Positions 16,073-24,544 of a DNA stretch of 64,000 nt are shown piece by piece. A model generated the notes under the pieces. The model had not been told where the DNA came from. It searched no databases and saw only the letters and a list, made by a program, of their open reading frames with translations. A program made the position numbers and the translations under genes. The DNA comes from Corynebacterium guangdongense (GTDB lineage Bacteria > Actinomycetota > Actinomycetes > Mycobacteriales > Mycobacteriaceae): NCBI RefSeq assembly GCF_030408915.1, contig NZ_CP047654.1, forward strand, positions 372,001 through 436,000, in the 5' to 3' direction. Positions within the stretch are counted from its first letter, which is position 1; the number at the start of each line of letters is the position of its first letter.

Positions 16073-16993
16073 ATGGATACCCGCAAGCTGCAGTATTTCC
16101 GGACCGTCGTCGAGGCCGGCTCCTTCACCGCCGCCGCAAAGCAGCTGCACATGGCGCAGCCCTCGCTCAGCGTCGCCGTTCGGGAGCTGGAGAAGAGCTT
16201 CGGCTCGACCCTGCTGGAACGCACCCCGCAGGGGGTGCACACGACCCCGGAGGGGGACGTCGTCTTCGCCCTCGCCCGCTCCGTGGATGACCAGCTCGAG
16301 CAGGCGCAACGGGAGGTCCGGGCCCTGACGGAGGGGACCACCGGCGCCATCCGCCTGACCGTCGCCCCGGAGTTCAACTGGATCGGACTCGCCGAGGTCA
16401 TCGCCCGCGCCCGCGACAACGCCCCCGACCTGGACATCACCGTCCTGGACCCGGAACCGGCCCAGTCAATCGCCAACGTCTATGCCGGACACGCGGACAT
16501 CGGCGTCATCCCCAACTCCAACCTCGCGGGTTTCCTCAGCCGTCACGAACAGACGCTGGCGGCCTTCCCGCTGATGAAACTGGACATGGCCATGGCCGTC
16601 CCGAGGGCGTGGCAATTCGCGCCGGGCCCGGTGGTGCTGGAGGACATGGTCGACCGGCCGCTCATCATGCCGATCCGGGACAGCTGGTTCGAGGGGCTGC
16701 CGGAAAGCATGCTCAAGGTGTGGCTGTCGAACCCGGCCACCCGGCCGCACTCGATGATCCGGGTGTCGACCCTGCAGACGGCCCTGCCGTTGGTCGCGGC
16801 GGGCACCGGGGTGGCCATCGTGCCGGAGCTGGCGAGATCCGTCGCCCCGGCGGGCGTCGAGATCCGCCCCATCCGCAACCGGATCGAGCCGCTGGAGCTG
16901 GTCGTCATCTGGAACAAACTGCGGCCGGTGTCCGGACCGATGCGCCGGGGCCTGGCGATTCTGCGCGAGTTCGTGCCCGCAGCCGGGAACTAG
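16073..16993 (+). CDS. LysR-family transcriptional regulator
   Basis: A 306-residue LysR-type regulator. The N-terminal winged helix-turn-helix is typical (LQYFRTVVEAGSFTAAAKQLHMAQPSLSVAVRELE, residues ~5-40, cited here in parts: TVVEAGSFTAAA and QPSLSVAVRELE), followed by an inducer-binding domain from ~90. It is divergent from the maleylacetate reductase operon with a T-N11-A site between them, so it probably activates that operon in response to an aromatic inducer. Its stop codon overlaps the stop of the convergent GntR remnant in a shared CTAG (16990-16993), leaving no room for a terminator. Confidence 0.93.
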   Translation: MDTRKLQYFRTVVEAGSFTAAAKQLHMAQPSLSVAVRELEKSFGSTLLERTPQGVHTTPEGDVVFALARSVDDQLEQAQREVRALTEGTTGAIRLTVAPEFNWIGLAEVIARARDNAPDLDITVLDPEPAQSIANVYAGHADIGVIPNSNLAGFLSRHEQTLAAFPLMKLDMAMAVPRAWQFAPGPVVLEDMVDRPLIMPIRDSWFEGLPESMLKVWLSNPATRPHSMIRVSTLQTALPLVAAGTGVAIVPELARSVAPAGVEIRPIRNRIEPLELVVIWNKLRPVSGPMRRGLAILREFVPAAGN

Positions 16994-17616
16994 AGCCAGC
17001 CGGAGCGCGACTCGTCCCCGAAGGGCGGCAGCAGGCTGACCCGTTCGCGCGTCGCGCCCAGCGACTTCCGGAGGGTCTCCGCTGCCGCGGCCCGATCGCT
17101 GGCTCGGAGCAGTTCGGTCACCGTTTCGTTGACGTCGAGGTAGGGGTCGTGGGAATCCGGCTGATGCTGCAGCACCCGCAGGAAGACCAGCCGCATGCGA
17201 GCCAGCAGCTGGTCCATGATCTCGGAGAGGCTGGGGGAGCCTGCCGACGCGACGAGCAGGCGGTAGAACTGCTGGTTGGCGTCGGCGACGACGTCGGCCA
17301 GGACATCGACGTTGAGTTGCTCGGCCCCCAGCATGACAGCTGGCTCGATCATCTCGCGGGCGGCGTAGAGGTCGCGGATGCCGTGGGCGTTAGGGGAGAT
17401 GATGAACACGCCCCGGTAGAGGACGCGGGTGACGAGCTGTTCACCCTCCAGCGTGCCGAAGGCCTCCCGCAGAGTGTTGCGGGAGACGTGTACTCGGCGC
17501 TGAGCACTTCCTCGTTGAGCTTCTGGCCGGGGGCGTACCTGCCCGCGGAGATAGCCTTGCGGAGGGAGGCCACGATGTTGTGGGCGCGCCTGACGATCAA
17601 TTCTATCGATCGTGCT
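16990..17616 (-). pseudogene. GntR-family (FCD-type) regulator broken by a frameshift
   Basis: Two frames encode the two halves of one regulator. The upstream frame gives the start of a GntR winged helix (HNIVASLRKAISAGRYAPGQ, then LNEEVLSAEY). At about 17490 the frame shifts: the +1 continuation reads VSRNTLREAFGTLEGEQLV, the recognition helix, and runs into the FCD ligand domain (LYAAREMIEPAVMLG) to the stop at 16990. A single missing base between SAEY and VSRNTL explains it. The N-terminus abuts an IS5-like end near 17617. The repressor should be inactive unless this is an assembly error. Its target is unknown; the adjacent succinate-semialdehyde-type dehydrogenase is a candidate. Confidence 0.8.
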
Positions 17617-18020
17617 AGGGCATGTCTCCTAAAGACTTGAGCCAGGTGATCACGGCTCACACTACGATGGCCCCGCGGTAAACCGCCGCGAGTTTGTCAT
17701 GCCGAGTAGCCGGACCACGCCACTGCTTGGCTAGGGCAAACGCCCGCTTGATAACATTGCGCCCCTTGTAGGCAGGGGCGTCAAAGACAGGCGGGCGCCC
17801 GCCTGTGCTGCCCTTACGTTTCAGGGCCGCGATACTGTCACGTTCTTCGGGAATAACCGCCACGATCCCCCTCTTGCGTAGATCACGCCGGATCACCGTC
17901 GTCGCATAACCCCGGTCAGCCAGGACCGCATCCGGACGCGGCCGTCCCCGTCCCGGGTCCACGCGCGGGACGTGGATGTCATCAAGCACGGCCTGGAGCA
18001 TCGGTGTCGCCGCCGAAAGA
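17617..18020 (-). mobile_element. IS5-like insertion sequence remnant
   Basis: A piece containing the last third of a DDE transposase (17657-18001) and what looks like an IS end (GGGCATGTCTCCTAAAG, from 17618). The 5' part of the transposase and the other end are absent, so this is a truncated copy. The left limit is the putative terminal sequence; the right limit is approximate. It lies between the broken GntR regulator and the aldehyde dehydrogenase. Confidence 0.65.
17657..18001 (-). pseudogene. IS5-family transposase, C-terminal fragment
   Basis: The 114-residue frame matches the C-terminal part of IS5/IS427-group transposases: GRGRPRPDAVLADRGYAT (second catalytic Asp region), RKRGIVAVIPEERD, and RNVIKRAFALAKQWRGPATRHDK with the expected region of the catalytic Glu (here K/R-rich, N-V-I-K-R instead of the usual N-V-x-E-R). 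The frame remains open upstream of 18001 for about 20 codons but I find no full N-terminal domain before the dehydrogenase leader. It cannot encode a working transposase. Confidence 0.75.
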
Positions 18021-18102
18021 CCAGATATTCCTTTCGCGGCGGTGAATTCGTTCAGACCTCACCTTCAGCAGAACTGTTTCTGACTACGACAAATCACTAC
18101 CC

Positions 18103-18118
18103 TGGGGAAAAATCCCCA
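18103..18118 (+). promoter_or_regulatory. small hairpin in the dehydrogenase leader
   Basis: TGGGGA-AAAA-TCCCCA is a perfect 6-bp stem with an AAAA loop, 18 nt before the TTG start and just after a possible -10 box TACCCT (18099-18104, which it partly overlaps). It could be an operator or a leader hairpin; the sequence does not decide. Confidence 0.35.
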
Positions 18119-18136
18119 CGCCCAAGGAGTGAACCC

Positions 18137-19609
18137 TTGTCCATCAACGTTGACGAACTCATCGGCAAAGTAGAAAAACGTCTCTACATCGGCGGAGAGT
18201 GGGTCGAGGGGTCCGCCCGCGGCTCCCTCGAGGTCGAGAATCCGGCGACGGGCGAGGTGCTGGCCACGATGGCGTCGGCAAGCTCGGAGGACGCGCTCAA
18301 GGCACTCGACGCCGCGGACAGGGTCCAGCGGGAGTGGGGGCGCACGGCCCCGCGCGAACGCGCCGAGATCCTGCGCCGCGGTTTTGAGCTCGTGGCCGAA
18401 CGGGCGGAGGAGTTCGCCACGCTCATGACCCTCGAGATGGGCAAACCACTGGTCGAGGCCCGTGGCGAGGTCCGCTACGCCAACGAGTTCCTGCGCTGGT
18501 TCTCTGAGGAGACCGTGCGCCATTACGGCCGCTACAGCCAGGTGCCGGAGGGGACGCTGCGGATGATCACGACGCACAAGCCGGTGGGGCCGAGCCTGCT
18601 GATCACGCCGTGGAACTTTCCGCTCGCGATGGCGACGCGCAAGATCGGACCGGCGATCGCGGCGGGCTGTACGATGATCGTGAAACCCGCGCAGTTGACG
18701 CCGCTGACCATGCACTACTTCGTCCAGACGATGATCGAGGCCGGCGTCCCCGGCGGCGTGCTCAACCTGGTGACCTCGAAGTCGGCCTCGGGAATCTCCA
18801 CGCCGCTCCTGGCTGACCGACGCCTGCGCAAGCTGTCCTTCACCGGTTCCACGGCCGTCGGAAAGCAGCTGCTTGCCGACGCCGCCCCCAACGTCCTGCG
18901 CACCTCCATGGAGCTCGGCGGCAATGCCCCGCTGATCGTGTTTGAGGACGCCGACCTCGACGTCGCCGTCGACGGCGCCGTCGACGCGAAGATGCGCAAC
19001 ATCGGCGAGGCCTGCACCGCCGCCAACCGCATCCTCGTGCAGGAGCCGGTGGCGGAGGAGTTCGGGCGCCGACTGGCCGAGAAGCTCGGCGCGATGACGG
19101 TCGGCAACGGGTTGGACGGTGATACTCAGGTCGGCCCGCTCATCCAGTCGACGGCCGTCGACAACGTCGAGGAGCTGGTCAACGACGCCGTCTCCGGCGG
19201 CGCGGAGGTGCTGACCGGTGGTGCTCGCATCGAAGGGGCAGGCCATTTCTACGCGCCGACGGTGCTTGTCGACGTCGCCCGCGACTCCCGCGTCGCCCGG
19301 GAGGAGATCTTCGGCCCGGTCGCCCCGGTCATCACCTTCACCGATGAGGAGGACGCCTGGCGACTGGCCAACGCCACCGAGTACGGGCTGGCCTCCTACG
19401 TGTTCTCCTCCGACCTGTCCCGCCTGTTCCGCGCCTCGGACAAGCTGGAGTTCGGCCTGGTCGGCTTCAACTCCGGCGTCATCTCCAATGCGGGCGCACC
19501 CTTCGGCGGTGTGAAGCACTCCGGTCTTGGCCGGGAGGGCGGTGCCGAGGGCATCGCGGAGTACACCTATACCCAGTACGTGGGCGTCCGGGACCCGTAC
19601 GCGAAGTAG
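18137..19609 (+). CDS. succinate-semialdehyde dehydrogenase-type NAD(P) aldehyde dehydrogenase
   Basis: The protein of 490 residues is a full-length aldehyde dehydrogenase of the SSADH group: ITPWNFPLAMATRKIGPA (~155-172), FTGSTAVGK, the general-base Glu in MELGGNAPL (~259), the catalytic Cys at ~293 in GEACTAANR, and EEIFGPVAPV. It oxidises succinate semialdehyde or a similar aldehyde to the acid. The frame is open from 17972, but the first codon with a good Shine-Dalgarno (AAGGAG, 7 nt) is TTG 18137, which also gives the usual family length. It follows the broken GntR regulator and IS remnant. The exact aldehyde is inferred. Confidence 0.9.
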   Translation: MSINVDELIGKVEKRLYIGGEWVEGSARGSLEVENPATGEVLATMASASSEDALKALDAADRVQREWGRTAPRERAEILRRGFELVAERAEEFATLMTLEMGKPLVEARGEVRYANEFLRWFSEETVRHYGRYSQVPEGTLRMITTHKPVGPSLLITPWNFPLAMATRKIGPAIAAGCTMIVKPAQLTPLTMHYFVQTMIEAGVPGGVLNLVTSKSASGISTPLLADRRLRKLSFTGSTAVGKQLLADAAPNVLRTSMELGGNAPLIVFEDADLDVAVDGAVDAKMRNIGEACTAANRILVQEPVAEEFGRRLAEKLGAMTVGNGLDGDTQVGPLIQSTAVDNVEELVNDAVSGGAEVLTGGARIEGAGHFYAPTVLVDVARDSRVAREEIFGPVAPVITFTDEEDAWRLANATEYGLASYVFSSDLSRLFRASDKLEFGLVGFNSGVISNAGAPFGGVKHSGLGREGGAEGIAEYTYTQYVGVRDPYAK

Positions 19610-19661
19610 GGGTTCGGCACCGGCATTGTCGGGGCGTTGCTGGCGCCCCAGGAGCCTGCCC

Positions 19662-19757
19662 CTTCGTTTCGAAAGGCCTCACCCTCAGAGGACTCGCAGA
19701 TCCGGTCTTCGTCTCGAAAGGACTCGCAAGTTCGGGGTGAGGCCTTTCGAAACGAAG
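19662..19757. repeat. 23-bp perfect inverted repeat with internal direct repeats
   Basis: The arms 19662-19684 and 19735-19757 are perfect inverted copies (CTTCGTTTCGAAAGG... / ...CCTTTCGAAACGAAG) around a 50-nt loop. The loop holds two near-copies of GGACTCGCA and another TCGAAAGGACTCG. It lies between the convergent aldehyde dehydrogenase and ABC permease. It may be a bidirectional terminator or a REP/MITE-like element; it is larger and more symmetric than the other terminators here. Confidence 0.8.
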
Positions 19758-19767
19758 CAACCGACAC

Positions 19768-20601
19768 CTACCCCTTGACGCCACCGGCCGTCAGTCCGGA
19801 CACGATCCGGCGCTGGAACACCAGCACCATGATGATCAGCGGAACGGTGACCAGCGCGCCGGCGGCCATGGTGGCGGCGTAAGGGTACTGGAACGAGCTC
19901 GGCCCAGTGAAGCGCGCGATCGCCACCGTGACGGGCTCGGTCGCTCCGGTGGAGAGCTGCTGGGCGAGCATGTATTCGTTCCAGGCAGCGATGAACGCCA
20001 GGATGGCGGTGGTGAACAGGGCTGGTGTGGCCAGGGGGAGCATCACCTTGCGGAAGGCCTGGGCGCGGGAGGCGCCGTCGACGCGGGCGGCCTCCTCCAG
20101 CTCCCAGGGCAGCTGCTTGAAGAAGCTGATCAGGGTGTAGATCGTCAGGGGTAGCGCAAAGGAGATGTTGGGGACGATCATCGCCTGGTATGTGCCGATC
20201 CAGCCGATCTGGCTGAAGAGCTGGAATAGCGGGGTGACCAGCGCGATGCCGGGGAACATGGAGGCGGCGAGGATGATGCCGACGACGAGGCCCTTGCCGC
20301 GGAAGTTCAACCGGGCCAGCGCGTAACCGGCGCCGACGCCGACGATGACCGCGACGATGGTGGTCGTGAGCGAGATGATCAGCGAGTTGCCGATCGCGCG
20401 CAGGAAGTTGTTGCCGCGGTCGGTGGCGATGGCCTCCCGGAAGTTGCCGAGGGTGACGTGCGAGGGCCAGGGGGTGGTGTCGAAGGTGAAGGTCGGGTCG
20501 CGAAGCGCCACGACGAGCATCCAGTAGAACGGCGCCAGTCCCCACACCAGGATGAATGCGACGCCGAGGTAGTGGACGACGGTCTGCCAACGTTTTCTCA
20601 T
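19768..20601 (-). CDS. sugar ABC transporter permease (MalG/SugB/TusG-like)
   Basis: A 277-residue integral membrane permease with six hydrophobic segments and the EAA loop EEAARVDGASRAQAFRKV that contacts the ATPase. It is one of two permeases of a carbohydrate importer (CUT1 family). Its ATG overlaps the stop of the first permease gene (ATGA at 20598-20601), so the two are translationally coupled. Gene content and order (ATPase, binding protein, two permeases) match the corynebacterial trehalose importer TusEFGK and the mycobacterial LpqY-SugABC; the substrate is therefore inferred, not shown. Confidence 0.9.
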   Translation of the reverse strand: MRKRWQTVVHYLGVAFILVWGLAPFYWMLVVALRDPTFTFDTTPWPSHVTLGNFREAIATDRGNNFLRAIGNSLIISLTTTIVAVIVGVGAGYALARLNFRGKGLVVGIILAASMFPGIALVTPLFQLFSQIGWIGTYQAMIVPNISFALPLTIYTLISFFKQLPWELEEAARVDGASRAQAFRKVMLPLATPALFTTAILAFIAAWNEYMLAQQLSTGATEPVTVAIARFTGPSSFQYPYAATMAAGALVTVPLIIMVLVFQRRIVSGLTAGGVKG

Positions 20602-21602
20602 GCCTTTACCTCATTCTTTGCTTCCCGTGCTTGTCGACGCCTGGCCTCACGCAGCTCGGCCCGCCGCTGCCCCTGCCCCGAGACGTCGGCGCCGAGGAAA
20701 CGGATCAGGACGAAGGCGACGGCGAAGATGAACAGGAATATCAGGGTCGACAGGGCCGAGGCCGAGTTGAAGTTGCCCTGGCGCATGTCCTCGACGACGA
20801 GCTGGCTGATGACAGCGGTGGGGGAGTTGGAGGACGCGGAGATCATGATGACCGGGAGGTCGTACATGCGCAACGCGTCGAGGGTGCGGAAGAGCACCGC
20901 GACCATGAGCGCCGGTTTCACCAGCGGCAGGGTGATGCGGGTGAAGCGCTGCCAGGCGGTGGCGCCGTCGACGCGGGCGGCCTCGTAGGTCTCCTTGGGG
21001 ATCATCTGCAGGCCGGCGAGGATGAGCAGCGCCATGAAGGGGGCGGTCTTCCAGACATCGGCGATGACGACCGCGAAGCGGGCCGGCCAGGGGTCGGTGG
21101 TCCACATGATGTTCGTGCCGAGGATGGAGTTGACGATGCCCTGGGGGGCGAACATGAACTGCCAGAGCTTGGCTGTCACGGCGGTGGGGATGGCCCACGG
21201 GATGAGGACCGCGGCGCGGACCAGGCCGCGTCCCCGGTAGTTGCCCGCCATGATCAGGGCCATGATCATGCCCAGGACGGTCTCCAGACCGACGGTGGTG
21301 ACCGTGAAGAAGATGGTGTTGCGCAGGGCCGGCCAGAAGTCGGTGGACAGCGTGCCCGGCGGGCAGACCGAGACCGCCCCGGAGGGCGACATGCAGCGCT
21401 GGGTCAGCCAGTAGAGGTAGTGCTGGAATCCGGCGAATCCGCCGTCGACGAATATCCCGGTGTCGGGGTCGAGGTGGCGGTCGGCCTGGAACGAGAGGAA
21501 GATCGCGCGGATGACGGGGTAGCCGATGACGATGGCCAGCACGATGAGTGCCGGTCCCAGCAGCATCGCCGCCCGTTTCGTCTGTTGGGCTCTGGTGAGC
21601 AT
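20598..21602 (-). CDS. sugar ABC transporter permease (MalF/SugA/TusF-like)
   Basis: A 334-residue membrane protein with an N-terminal transmembrane anchor, a periplasmic-side loop containing two cysteines (TQRCMSPSG and VSVCPPGT), and the permease core with the EAA motif YEAARVDGATAWQRFTRI. It forms a heterodimer with the following permease. GGAGGAG precedes the ATG. It lies 88 nt downstream of the binding-protein gene in the same orientation. In C. glutamicum a further small membrane gene sits between the binding protein and this permease; none is present here. Confidence 0.9.
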   Translation of the reverse strand: MLTRAQQTKRAAMLLGPALIVLAIVIGYPVIRAIFLSFQADRHLDPDTGIFVDGGFAGFQHYLYWLTQRCMSPSGAVSVCPPGTLSTDFWPALRNTIFFTVTTVGLETVLGMIMALIMAGNYRGRGLVRAAVLIPWAIPTAVTAKLWQFMFAPQGIVNSILGTNIMWTTDPWPARFAVVIADVWKTAPFMALLILAGLQMIPKETYEAARVDGATAWQRFTRITLPLVKPALMVAVLFRTLDALRMYDLPVIMISASSNSPTAVISQLVVEDMRQGNFNSASALSTLIFLFIFAVAFVLIRFLGADVSGQGQRRAELREARRRQAREAKNEVKA

Positions 21603-21690
21603 GTCTCCTCCGGGAAGGGGGTCTAAACGCCTCTGACACCTGCCCTCGGATGTAGCTGTGAGGAGCAGGTGCCAGAGGGGCTGTCGGGGG

Positions 21691-23019
21691 TTAGCTGGAG
21701 GCGTTCTCGATCGCGGACTTCATGTCGGCCGTGGCGTCGTCGACGCTCTTGCCGGCGGTCAGGGCCGCGTAGGCGTTGTCCTGGATGGCCTTGGAGATCT
21801 CCTGGTAGAAGGGGCTGACCGGACGCGGCACGGCGTTCTCGAGGGAGATCTTGAGGGCCGGCAGGTACGGGTGCTCCTCGATCAGGGCCTCATCGTCGTA
21901 GATGGAGGCCAGGACCGGCGGGAAGGACTCCTCGGCGAAGGACTTCTGGTTCTCCTCGCTGATGATGAACTCGATGAAGTCGCGGGCGGTCGCCTTGAAC
22001 TCGGAGTTCACGTTGATGCCGTTGTTGTAGCCGCCGAGGGTGGACACGCCCACGCCGTCCTTGCCGACGAGCGGGGAGACCTCGAAGTTGTCGGCGACCT
22101 GGGAGGCGTCGTCGAGCGAGGTGGCGTACATGTACGGCCAGTTGATGGCGTAGGCGGTCTCACCGGCGGTGAAGGCGTTGTTGGTCTCCTCCTCGGTGGC
22201 GCCGGTGGAGGCCTGGGAGATGATCCCGTCGGAGTAGGCGTCGACAAGCGCCTGCAGGCCCTCCTTGGACTCCGGGGAGTCGACGGTGACGTTGCCGTCC
22301 TCGTCGAGGACGGAGCCGCCCCAGCCCTCCATGAAGCCGACGGTGTTGACCGTCAGACCCTCGTACTGCTTGAGCTGCGTGGTCAGGCAGTCGATGTTGG
22401 CCTGCTCGGCGGCGACGCAGGAATCGGCCAGCTCCTGGAAGTTGCCCGGCTCCTCCGGCATGACCTCGGTGTTGCGGAAGAGCAGCTGGCCGTTGGTGTT
22501 CTGCGGCAGGGCGTAGAGGGTGTCGTTGTAGGTGGCGGACTCGACGGTGGACTCCAGCAGACCGGAGGTGTCGATCTCGTAGTCGCCGGTCAGCGGCTCC
22601 AGGTACTGATTCGCGGCGAAGTCGCCGGTCCAGACCACGTCGAGCGCCATGACGTCGTAATCGCCTGAGCCGGCCTGCAGGGACTGGATGAGGGTCTCGC
22701 GCTGGGCGTCGGCCTCCTGCGGGAGCTCGTGCAGGGTGACCTCCTCGTCCGGGTGCTCGGCGTTCCAGGCCTCGACGATCGGCTCCAATTTGCCGATGTC
22801 GTTGGCGCCCATGGCGAAGGTGATCGGCCCACGATCACCCTCGCCGCCCTCGGAGGCGCCGGTGGTCTCGGTGACGGTGTCGGTGGATTCCTGGGTGGTG
22901 GTGTCGGTCCCGTCAGCGGAGTCGCCGCCGGTGTCCGAGGAACAAGCAACGAGCGTCACCGACGCGAGGGTGGCAGCGGCGATGGAGCCGGCGATACGGC
23001 GGGAGAAGCGAATCGTCAT
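21691..23019 (-). CDS. sugar ABC transporter substrate-binding lipoprotein (LpqY/TusE-like)
   Basis: A 442-residue exported lipoprotein: an arginine-bearing signal peptide ends in the lipobox LVAC (Cys ~26), followed by a Ser/Thr/Asp/Glu-rich linker (~27-63) and a type I extracellular solute-binding fold (EVTLHELPQEADAQRETL, LEPLTGDYEID, AYAINWPYMYA). It captures an oligosaccharide, probably trehalose, and delivers it to the two permeases encoded next. AAAGG precedes the ATG. A 114-nt gap separates it from the ATPase gene upstream, so it may have its own promoter, but I could not identify a convincing -35/-10 pair. Confidence 0.92.
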   Translation of the reverse strand: MTIRFSRRIAGSIAAATLASVTLVACSSDTGGDSADGTDTTTQESTDTVTETTGASEGGEGDRGPITFAMGANDIGKLEPIVEAWNAEHPDEEVTLHELPQEADAQRETLIQSLQAGSGDYDVMALDVVWTGDFAANQYLEPLTGDYEIDTSGLLESTVESATYNDTLYALPQNTNGQLLFRNTEVMPEEPGNFQELADSCVAAEQANIDCLTTQLKQYEGLTVNTVGFMEGWGGSVLDEDGNVTVDSPESKEGLQALVDAYSDGIISQASTGATEEETNNAFTAGETAYAINWPYMYATSLDDASQVADNFEVSPLVGKDGVGVSTLGGYNNGINVNSEFKATARDFIEFIISEENQKSFAEESFPPVLASIYDDEALIEEHPYLPALKISLENAVPRPVSPFYQEISKAIQDNAYAALTAGKSVDDATADMKSAIENASS

Positions 23020-23133
23020 TCTGTCGACCTTTCATGGACCTGCGATTGACCTGGGATGTGCTTCTGACCATAGTGAGATCAGCCTGTAAACCACCTTAAA
23101 TGTGATTTGGGCCACCGTCAACGGGGGTGGTTA

Positions 23134-24174
23134 TTACCGGGTGTGCGAGGGGATGATCCGTTCACCGGTGTCCCTGTCGAAACGATGGGCCTGAGCGGCG
23201 TCGAAAGCGATGTCGGAGGAGTCGCCCATCTGCGGAACGAGTCCCTTGGGGACCTTCGCCACCATGCGCCCGGCCTCGGTGGCGACATACACGTAGGCCT
23301 CCGAACCGAGCTCCTCGACCAGTTCCACGGTTCCGGACAACCCGACCCAGCCGGAGGGGGCCTGCTCGCCGGGACGCACCAGAGTCATGGCCTCCGGACG
23401 AACTCCCAGCCGATACCGGTCCTCGCCCGGCAGGCGGGAGTCGAAGATGTTCATGGCCGGGGAGCCGATGAAGCCTGCGACGAACTCGTTGACCGGTTCC
23501 TCGTAGAGCTCCTTGGGGGAGGCGACCTGCTGCAGCACGCCCTCGTTGAGGACCGCGACGCGATCGCCCATCGTCATCGCCTCCACCTGGTCGTGGGTGA
23601 CGTAGACGGTGGTGGTGCGCAGGCGCCGCTGGAGGGCCGCGAGTTCCGCTCGGGTCTGGACGCGAAGTTTCGCGTCGAGGTTCGACAGCGGCTCATCCAT
23701 GAGGAAGACCTTCGGTTCCCGCACGATGGCGCGGCCCATGGCCACGCGCTGGCGCTGGCCGCCGGAGAGATCCTTGGGTTTGCGGTCCAGGAGACCACCC
23801 AGGTCGAGCAGGTCAGCGGCGGCGTTGACCCGCTGGTCGATCTCCTGCTGCGGCATCTTCGCCAGCTTCAGCGCGAATCCCATGTTCTTGGCCACCGACA
23901 GGTGCGGGTAGAGGGCGTAGTTCTGGAAGACCATCGCAATGTCGCGCTCACCCGGCTCCATTCGGGAGACGTCCGTGTCGCCGATGAGAACGCGGCCCTG
24001 GCTGACCGGTTCCAACCCGGCCAGCGCCCGCAGGGTGGTGGACTTGCCGCAGCCCGACGGGCCGACCAGGACGAGAAACTCCCCGTCACCGATCTCCAGG
24101 TTGAGATCACGCACGGTGGGTTCCTCGGCGCCCGGATACTGGATGAAAACCTGATCGAAAGTGACCGATGCCAT
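23134..24174 (-). CDS. sugar ABC transporter ATP-binding protein (MsmK/UgpC/TusK-like)
   Basis: A 346-residue CUT1-type ATPase: Walker A GPSGCGKST (~39-47), Q-loop FQNYALYPHL, signature LSGGQRQRVAMGRA, Walker B VFLMDEPLSNLDA, switch His THDQVEAM, and a C-terminal regulatory TOBE region (~240-346). It energises the importer encoded downstream. The frame extends to 24204, but ATG 24174 gives the standard MASVTF start, and a -10-like TACTGT (24187-24182) ends 7 nt before it, suggesting a leaderless mRNA. No Shine-Dalgarno is visible for either start. Confidence 0.92.
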   Translation of the reverse strand: MASVTFDQVFIQYPGAEEPTVRDLNLEIGDGEFLVLVGPSGCGKSTTLRALAGLEPVSQGRVLIGDTDVSRMEPGERDIAMVFQNYALYPHLSVAKNMGFALKLAKMPQQEIDQRVNAAADLLDLGGLLDRKPKDLSGGQRQRVAMGRAIVREPKVFLMDEPLSNLDAKLRVQTRAELAALQRRLRTTTVYVTHDQVEAMTMGDRVAVLNEGVLQQVASPKELYEEPVNEFVAGFIGSPAMNIFDSRLPGEDRYRLGVRPEAMTLVRPGEQAPSGWVGLSGTVELVEELGSEAYVYVATEAGRMVAKVPKGLVPQMGDSSDIAFDAAQAHRFDRDTGERIIPSHTR

Positions 24175-24544
24175 GAGCATCACAGTAGCAGCGGGGCAGA
24201 TCACAGTTCGGGGAAACTCGTGGGCACGGGGGTGACGACCAGTCCGCTCACTGAACCGGCCATGACCCCCGAGCCGAACCGGTGTCGGTGTCGGCGGGAT
24301 CGGGCTCCCCCGCCGCGCGACGCCAGATCAAGGGGCCAGACCAGGGGGCATAACGGACCCGCCCGGGCGGTCCCCCGTCACCGAGGTGGGTCGGTAGGCT
24401 CGGGTGCTGCCCAGGGCAGACCGGTTCTCCGCCGTCGGGATGGCGGAGGGACGCGCGCGGGAGTGCCTGTGTACCGGGCCTGGCGCCCGACTCCGGCCGG
24501 ACGGTCACGGGCGGGGATGAAAGACGACGGAAACATGGTGGAGG
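24175..24544. other. 370-bp intergenic region
   Basis: No coding sequence is supported here. On the plus strand a -10-like TAGGCT (24395-24400) and a perfect 7-bp hairpin CTCCGCC-N8-GGCGGAG (24427-24448) lie before the DUF2254 gene. On the minus strand the first bases carry the -10 of the ABC ATPase gene. The rest is GC-rich and without an obvious signal. Confidence 0.6.
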
